A stretch of DNA of 19,717 bases from Nitrosomonas sp. UBA6494 (lineage in GTDB: Bacteria > Pseudomonadota > Gammaproteobacteria > Burkholderiales > Nitrosomonadaceae). Below the pieces are notes generated by a model. The model was not told where the DNA came from. It ran no database searches and saw only the letters and a list, made by a program, of their open reading frames with translations. Location: contig DJMI01000151.1 in assembly GCA_002435335.1 (NCBI GenBank), forward strand, positions 1-19,717, in the 5' to 3' direction. Below, in pieces: positions 14,841 to 19,717 of this stretch (positions are counted from its first letter, which is position 1; every line of letters starts with the position of its first letter). Made by a program: the position numbers and the translations under genes.

Positions 14841-14858
14841 AATTCCACAATCTTAGAA

Positions 14859-14886
14859 ACTATAGCATAAATACAACTCTTTGAAA
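14859..14886 (-). promoter_or_regulatory. candidate slmA promoter
   Basis: On the minus strand TTTCAA (14881-14886) and TATAGT (14859-14864) are 16 bases apart, and TG stands one base before the -10 (extended -10 form). The implied leader is about 80 bases long. Confidence 0.45.
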
Positions 14887-15121
14887 TGTATTAACAACAT
14901 CAATCATAGCTTTGCACCCATGAAATTATCTACTACTTCTCGCAACACAAAGCTTTTGGAATAACAAATTGACGCAGCAATTTTCTCGAGGGAAAAATCT
15001 TACCAGCATCGTTTTGCGGGATTACCAATTCTCATTCGAAATCAATTAATAAAATCCTCTGCAGGCTAGACCTGCCAATCCCAAACAAGCTAAAATCGCT
15101 TATTTTTTCAGGCACTCGTAC

Positions 15122-16093
15122 ATGCACACTTGGCGAAAAGCGTCGATACCCGCTAAAACCCCGATTGCATTGACCATCGGTAATTTCGACGGCGTCCACC
15201 TGGGACATCAAGCAATGCTGGCGCATTTGCGAAAAACCGCTACCGCACAGGAATTACCCGCTTGCGTGATGACTTTCGAACCACACCCACAGGAATTTTT
15301 CGCACCGGATCGTGCGCCTGCGCGGCTAACCAATCTGCGTGAGAAACTACATTACCTAATCCAATCCGGTGTCGATTGCGTTCACATTGGCCGCTTCAAT
15401 TTCGATTTCGCCAGAATCACTGCCGAGGATTTCATTGAAAATATCTTATGCCGACAACTATCGGTACGCTGGTTGCTGGTCGGTGACGATTTTCGTTTCG
15501 GCGCACGTCGTGCCGGCGATTTTTCCTTATTGCAAGCCTATTCTACGACTCACAATTTCACCGTGGAAGCGATGTCGAGCGTCACGCTCGATAATGTGCG
15601 AATTTCCAGCACATCCGTCCGCCACGCACTGGGCAACGGCGATCTGAAAACCGCGCAACGTTTATTAGGAAGACCTTATTGCATCAGCGGGCGCGTCATT
15701 GACGGCGATAAACTGGGCAAACAAATCGGTTTTCCGACCGCAAATATCCAGTTGCAGCACAGCAACCCGCCATTGACCGGTATTTTTGTGGTATCGGTGC
15801 GCGGCGCGCTTGCCGAATCACCCGAAACATCGTTGCCTGGTGTCGCCAGCTTGGGTGTACGCCCCACCACGCACGCAAACGGCAAACCGGTGCTGGAAGT
15901 ATATTTGTTCGATTTCAACCGCAATATTTACGGTCGCAAGTTGCAAGTGGATTTTCTGCATAAATTGCGGGATGAAGTAAAATTCCCGGATTTGCAAGCA
16001 TTGATCCGACAAATCGAGCAAGACGTCCTGCTCGCAAAGGATTTTTTCCGCACAATGAAACCACAGCCGAATATGCTGTGCAATATTGTTTAA
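15122..16093 (+). CDS. ribF: bifunctional riboflavin kinase / FAD synthetase, RibF
   Basis: RibF phosphorylates riboflavin to FMN and then adenylates FMN to FAD. The 323-residue product has an N-terminal adenylyltransferase domain (about 15-170, with GNFDGVHLGHQ at 21-31, FEPHPQEFF, and the ISSTSVRHAL ending). The C-terminal riboflavin-kinase domain (about 185-310) carries GRVIDGDKLGKQIGFPTANI, GVASLGVRPT and the VDFLHKLRDE stretch. The ATG at 15122 leaves 16 residues before the core; an AGG lies 11 bases upstream. It leads a ribF-ileS-lspA operon, an arrangement common in proteobacteria. Confidence 0.96.
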   Translation: MHTWRKASIPAKTPIALTIGNFDGVHLGHQAMLAHLRKTATAQELPACVMTFEPHPQEFFAPDRAPARLTNLREKLHYLIQSGVDCVHIGRFNFDFARITAEDFIENILCRQLSVRWLLVGDDFRFGARRAGDFSLLQAYSTTHNFTVEAMSSVTLDNVRISSTSVRHALGNGDLKTAQRLLGRPYCISGRVIDGDKLGKQIGFPTANIQLQHSNPPLTGIFVVSVRGALAESPETSLPGVASLGVRPTTHANGKPVLEVYLFDFNRNIYGRKLQVDFLHKLRDEVKFPDLQALIRQIEQDVLLAKDFFRTMKPQPNMLCNIV

Positions 16094-16112
16094 TTTTTGA
16101 TTGACGATTTTC

Positions 16113-18911
16113 ATGACTGATTATAAGCAAACCCTGAATCTACCCGACACCCCGTTTCCGATGCGCGGCAATCTGGCCAATCGCGAACCCGGCATGCTGA
16201 AAGCGTGGCAGGAAAAGCAGTTGTACCAAAAAATCCGTACCACCAGTAAAGGCCGCCCTAAATTCGTTTTGCACGACGGCCCACCATACGCCAATGGCGA
16301 TATTCATATCGGTCACGCCGTCAATAAAATTCTCAAGGACATCATTATCAAGAGCAAAACCTTGGCCGGTTTTGATGCACCTTATGTGCCGGGATGGGAT
16401 TGTCACGGTTTGCCTATCGAGCATCAAATCGAGAAAAAACACGGCAAACACCTACCCGCCGACAAAGTGCGCGAACTGTGTCGTGCTTTCGCCAAAGAAC
16501 AAGTGGAGCGGCAAAAAGCAGATTTCATCCGATTGGGCGTGCTGGGTGATTGGGATCATCCTTATTTGACGATGAACTTTAAAACCGAGGCGGACATCAT
16601 CCGTGCACTCGGCAAGATTTATCAAAACGGCTATCTGTATCAAGGACAAAAACCGGTCAATTGGTGCATCGATTGCGGTTCGGCGCTGGCGGAGGCAGAA
16701 GTCGAGTACGAAGACAAAACTTCCCCCGCCATCGATGTCGGCTTTGCATTGCAATCGTCCGCACGGCAATCGCTACTCAATGCCTTCGGTATCAGTATTG
16801 CGGAAGGAACAACCGTCTATGCCGTCATCTGGACAACTACACCGTGGACTCTGCCCGCCAATCAAGCTGTCAGCGTACATCCGGATTTCGATTATGAATT
16901 GCTCCAAACATCGCGCGGCCTGCTGATCCTCGCTGCCGAATTAAAGCAAACCTGCCTGGAACGCTACGGGTTATCCGGCGAAGTACTCGCCACTTGCAAA
17001 GGCCAAGCGCTGGAGCATTTGCCATTGCAGCATCCGTTCGAATCACGCACCGTCAAGATCATTTGCGGCAAACATGTTACGCTGGAAGCCGGTACCGGTT
17101 TGGTGCATACCGCACCCGCGCACGGTTTGGACGATTATTTCGTCGGTCAGCAATACGGACTACCAAACGAAAGTCCGGTCGACGGTAACGGCAAATTTGT
17201 CGCCGCAGCGCCGCTTGTCGGCGGATTGTCAGTATGGAAAGCCAACGATGTTGTCATTGAAACGCTCAATGCCAGCAATAATTTATTTTGTTTCAAAAAG
17301 ATCGAACACAGTTACCCGCACTGTTGGCGTCATAAAACACCAATCATTTTCCGCGCCACACCGCAATGGTTCATCGGTATGAATCTGCAAAGTAGCGCCG
17401 CATCGGCACCAAAAAACACATTGCGTGAATTGGCGATGCAGGCGGTCGATATCACCGCATTCTATCCGACCTGGGGACGTGCACGGCTGGAAGCGATGAT
17501 CAAGAATCGCCCGGATTGGTGCGTATCGCGCCAGCGTAACTGGGGCGTACCAATGACGTTCTTTGTTCACAAAGAAAACCACAAACCGCACCCACGTTCG
17601 CTCGAATTGCTGGAACAGGTGGCGCAGAAAGTGGAACAACAAGGCATCGAAGCTTGGTTCGCCTTAGACGCTGCCGAATTGCTTGGTGACGATGCCAACG
17701 AGTATCAAAAACTCACCGATACACTTGATGTCTGGTTTGATTCCGGGACTACGCACGCCACCGTGGTCAAGGCCGATACCCAACTGAAATTCCCGGCTGA
17801 TTTATATCTGGAAGGTTCTGATCAACATCGCGGTTGGTTTCAATCGTCGTTGCTGACCGGTTGCGCCATCGATGCCCGTGCGCCATACGACGCACTGCTG
17901 ACGCACGGCTTCGTCGTCGACGGTCATGGCCATAAAATGAGCAAATCGAAGGGTAATGTCATTGCGCCGCAAAAAGTGATGGACACATACGGCGCTGACA
18001 TTCTGCGGCTGTGGGTTGCCTCTACGGATTATTCCGGTGAGCTATCGATTTCTGAAGAAATCTTAAAACGCGTCGTCGAAAGCTACCGCCGCATCCGCAA
18101 TACGCTGCGCTTCTTGCTTGCCAATTTGGCGGATTTCGACGCTCAAACCGATTCAATTTCAATCGATCAGTGCCTGGAACTCGACCGCTATATGCTGGCA
18201 TACACCGCCGCTTTCCAACAGGAATTGCTGCAAAATTACCAGCGTTACGAATTTCATCAAGTAGTGCATCAATTGCACAATTTCTGCTCGGAAGACTTGG
18301 GCGGTTTCTACCTGGACATTCTCAAAGATCGCCTGTACACCGCAGCTGCCAAAGGCTTGCCGCGCCGTTCCGCGCAAACCGTATTGCATCACATCACTCA
18401 CAGCTTGGTGCGTCTGTTCGCACCGATCCTGAGCTTTACCGCAGATGAAGTATGGGAACATTTGACGGGAGATCGTGATGGTAGCGTGTTATTGCAGCAA
18501 TGGCATACCTTCCCCTCGCAATCTGATGCGGGATCATTGCAACACCGTTGGGCGAATATCCGCGAACTGCGTGCTCAAGTACTGAAAAAACTGGAAACAT
18601 CTCGCGCACAAGGCGACATCGGCTCATCGCTAGCAGCCACAGTCGAAATTCGCGCGGGCGGTGAGGATTTTGCATTACTGCAAACTTTAGAGGATGATTT
18701 GCGTTTTGTGCTCATCGTCTCCGAAGCCAGTTTGATTCATGACCCGTCCGTACAGCACCCGGAAATCACCGTCAAACCAAGTTCTCACGCCAAATGCGAG
18801 CGTTGCTGGCATTACCGTGAAGATGTCGGCAGTCATGCAGCGCATCCGACCTTGTGCCAACGCTGCATTACCAATTTATACGGCGACGGCGAACAGCGCC
18901 AATTCGCGTAA
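16113..18911 (+). CDS. ileS: isoleucyl-tRNA synthetase, IleS
   Basis: IleS charges tRNA-Ile in the cytoplasm. The 932-residue product has the class I HIGH motif at 65-68 (PPYANGDIHIGH) and KMSKS at 608-612. The editing domain carries TTPWTLPANQAV and GTGLVHTAPAHGLDDY, and DVWFDSG and EGSDQHRGWF precede the KMSKS loop. A C-terminal zinc site uses Cys895, 898, 915 and 918. This is the short bacterial (E. coli-like) form. A TTG four codons upstream is in frame, but the ATG at 16113 gives the usual start. It begins 19 bases after ribF with only a weak ribosome site and ends 17 bases before lspA. Confidence 0.98.
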   Translation: MTDYKQTLNLPDTPFPMRGNLANREPGMLKAWQEKQLYQKIRTTSKGRPKFVLHDGPPYANGDIHIGHAVNKILKDIIIKSKTLAGFDAPYVPGWDCHGLPIEHQIEKKHGKHLPADKVRELCRAFAKEQVERQKADFIRLGVLGDWDHPYLTMNFKTEADIIRALGKIYQNGYLYQGQKPVNWCIDCGSALAEAEVEYEDKTSPAIDVGFALQSSARQSLLNAFGISIAEGTTVYAVIWTTTPWTLPANQAVSVHPDFDYELLQTSRGLLILAAELKQTCLERYGLSGEVLATCKGQALEHLPLQHPFESRTVKIICGKHVTLEAGTGLVHTAPAHGLDDYFVGQQYGLPNESPVDGNGKFVAAAPLVGGLSVWKANDVVIETLNASNNLFCFKKIEHSYPHCWRHKTPIIFRATPQWFIGMNLQSSAASAPKNTLRELAMQAVDITAFYPTWGRARLEAMIKNRPDWCVSRQRNWGVPMTFFVHKENHKPHPRSLELLEQVAQKVEQQGIEAWFALDAAELLGDDANEYQKLTDTLDVWFDSGTTHATVVKADTQLKFPADLYLEGSDQHRGWFQSSLLTGCAIDARAPYDALLTHGFVVDGHGHKMSKSKGNVIAPQKVMDTYGADILRLWVASTDYSGELSISEEILKRVVESYRRIRNTLRFLLANLADFDAQTDSISIDQCLELDRYMLAYTAAFQQELLQNYQRYEFHQVVHQLHNFCSEDLGGFYLDILKDRLYTAAAKGLPRRSAQTVLHHITHSLVRLFAPILSFTADEVWEHLTGDRDGSVLLQQWHTFPSQSDAGSLQHRWANIRELRAQVLKKLETSRAQGDIGSSLAATVEIRAGGEDFALLQTLEDDLRFVLIVSEASLIHDPSVQHPEITVKPSSHAKCERCWHYREDVGSHAAHPTLCQRCITNLYGDGEQRQFA

Positions 18912-18928
18912 TTTATACTGACCTTGAT

Positions 18929-19420
18929 ATGAAATTACACATCAGCCTCGGTATCGCACTGATCGTATTGATCCTCGATCTCGCCAGCAAATTTTGGGTG
19001 GAATCTGTACTGCAATTTGGAGAAGTTATTCCAATCACCAGCTTCTTTAATTTGGTACTCACATACAACCCCGGTGCCGCGTTCAGTTTCTTAAGCGACC
19101 AACCCGGCTGGCAGCGCTGGTTCCTTAGCGGCATCGCTGCAATTGCATCGCTGGTGATCGCTTACATGCTGTACAAATACCGGCATGAGCGATTGTTTTG
19201 CTGGTCGCTGAGCTTGGTTCTAGGCGGAGCATTGGGCAATCTTTACGACCGTATCACACTGGGCCATGTCGTCGACTTTCTTGATTTCTATATCGGCAAC
19301 TACCACTGGCCTGCTTTCAACATCGCCGACTCAGCCATTTGTATTGGCGCCGTGCTGCTGGTCTACGAAAGCTTTCGCGGCAAACCAAATCCCGAAAACG
19401 CCGGTAGTAAAGATAAGTAA
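18929..19420 (+). CDS. lspA: lipoprotein signal peptidase (signal peptidase II), LspA
   Basis: LspA is an inner-membrane aspartyl protease that cuts the signal from diacylated prolipoproteins. The 163-residue product has four membrane helices (about 5-22, 66-83, 91-107, 131-148). The catalytic aspartates Asp116 (GHVVDFLDFY) and Asp134 (FNIADSAI), with NLYDR (104-108) and NPGAAFSFL, are all in place. The frame runs open into the ileS end, but the family start is the ATG at 18929. There is no clear ribosome site, so coupling to ileS translation is possible. The lipoprotein binding protein at 1194-3389 and the small one at 19446-19622 are among its likely substrates. Confidence 0.97.
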   Translation: MKLHISLGIALIVLILDLASKFWVESVLQFGEVIPITSFFNLVLTYNPGAAFSFLSDQPGWQRWFLSGIAAIASLVIAYMLYKYRHERLFCWSLSLVLGGALGNLYDRITLGHVVDFLDFYIGNYHWPAFNIADSAICIGAVLLVYESFRGKPNPENAGSKDK

Positions 19421-19445
19421 CTCCCTTTGACCGCAAAAACCAAAC

Positions 19446-19622
19446 TTACTTACTCGTCGATTTCTTTTCCTTGGTAATCGGGTTTTGCAGCGTATAGCCA
19501 TTCTCTTTCATTTTGTACCCGCCATAAGCACCGGCACCGGCAGCCACCAAGGTCCAGCAGCCGCTCAGGAAAGGAATTGCTATCAATACAGCGATGATGT
19601 TTATCAATTGTTTTCTTTTCAT
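19446..19622 (-). CDS. small lipoprotein of unknown function, 58 residues
   Basis: The minus strand encodes a 58-residue product. It has a basic start (MKRKQ), a hydrophobic stretch (about 6-18) and a lipobox LSGC with Cys22. A small-residue segment AAGAGAYGGYK (27-37) follows, then a hydrophilic end with ENGYTLQNPITKEKK. An AGGAA ribosome site lies about seven bases before the ATG, which strongly supports translation. The Gly/Ala run recalls glycine-zipper lipoproteins, but it is too short to assign. It converges on lspA with 25 bases between the stops and no terminator. The function is unknown. Confidence 0.75.
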   Translation of the reverse strand: MKRKQLINIIAVLIAIPFLSGCWTLVAAGAGAYGGYKMKENGYTLQNPITKEKKSTSK

Positions 19623-19717
19623 CTTATTTCCTTGTTACACATAATTAAAAAGATTTTTCTACGGCAATTATTTCTTAAAGTAAATGCATCATAATACTAA
19701 AATCACAAATATACTTG
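19623..19717. other. AT-rich upstream region of the small lipoprotein gene
   Basis: These last 95 bases are very AT-rich and should hold the promoter of the small lipoprotein gene. A weak candidate on the minus strand is TTGCCG followed 17 bases later by TTATGT. Nothing else is recognisable before the window ends. Confidence 0.3.

Larger units (their letters stand above)
14771..15121. other. 351-base divergent gap between slmA and ribF
   Basis: I see no gene here; the longest plus-strand ATG frames are about 20 codons. It holds the slmA promoter and leader (separate entries). It also has a short hairpin GCAGG-CTAGA-CCTGC (15061-15075) and a possible ribF -10 TAAAAT (15091-15096) without a good -35. 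No FMN-riboswitch-like sequence is visible before ribF. Confidence 0.6.

Noticed and set aside
14794..14856. 20-codon plus-strand frame with an AAGG just before its ATG
   Set aside because: It is too short and lies in the slmA leader; there is no downstream gene for it to act as a leader peptide for, and nothing in its residues suggests attenuation.
15032..15121. FMN riboswitch before ribF
   Set aside because: None of the conserved FMN-element sequence is visible, and ribF in this type of operon usually lacks one.
16294..16569. Long alternative frames throughout ileS on both strands
   Set aside because: They are shadows of the ileS codon pattern and carry no independent features.
1..19717. 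CRISPR array, insertion sequence, prophage or toxin-antitoxin pair
   Set aside because: No spaced direct repeats, transposase, integrase or paired small genes were found; nearly all of the window is explained by housekeeping genes.

Overview
The window is ordinary, gene-dense chromosome of a Gram-negative proteobacterium, most likely a betaproteobacterium of the Nitrosomonas type. The lineage is inferred from protein flavour, from the orders hupB-tRNA-Val-tRNA-Asp-ppiD and gpmA-envC-ctpA-moeB, and from the moderate G+C; it is not proven. There is no phage, transposon, CRISPR array, toxin-antitoxin pair or defence island. I did not find an obviously new system. The leads worth a second look are small: an orphan peptide-ABC pair, a degenerate rhodanese, an SH3-domain gene coupled to gpsA, a terminator just before ppiD, and a 58-residue lipoprotein.

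Layout, left to right. (1) 1-55, minus strand: the 5' tip of a tRNA-Tyr gene with a good sigma70 promoter, running off the left edge. (2) 198-3389, minus: a peptide-type ABC permease and its substrate-binding lipoprotein, without the second permease or ATPases. (3) 3511-4305, plus: fabI, convergent with ppiD across a probable bidirectional terminator. (4) 6749-4330, minus: hupB, tRNA-Val(UAC), tRNA-Asp(GUC), a strong terminator, then ppiD. (5) 9679-6986, minus: yibN-like rhodanese, grxC, secB, SH3-domain protein and gpsA, the enterobacterial yibN-grxC-secB-gpsA cluster with one extra gene. (6) 9918-14188, plus: gpmA, envC, ctpA, moeB/thiF, diverging from cluster 5. (7) 14770-14168, minus: slmA, whose 3' end overlaps the end of moeB. 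(8) 15122-19420, plus: ribF, ileS, lspA. (9) 19622-19446, minus: a tiny lipoprotein gene convergent with lspA.

Much of the content serves the cell envelope and protein export. SecB delivers precursors to the translocon, LspA matures lipoproteins, and PpiD sits at the translocon exit. EnvC activates amidases for septum splitting, CtpA trims periplasmic proteins, SlmA couples division to the nucleoid, and FabI and GpsA feed phospholipid synthesis. Several starts are not AUG (TTG for the binding protein and slmA, GTG for ppiD and moeB). Several reading frames extend upstream of the family start, so fabI, gpsA, gpmA, ileS and lspA have been trimmed here.
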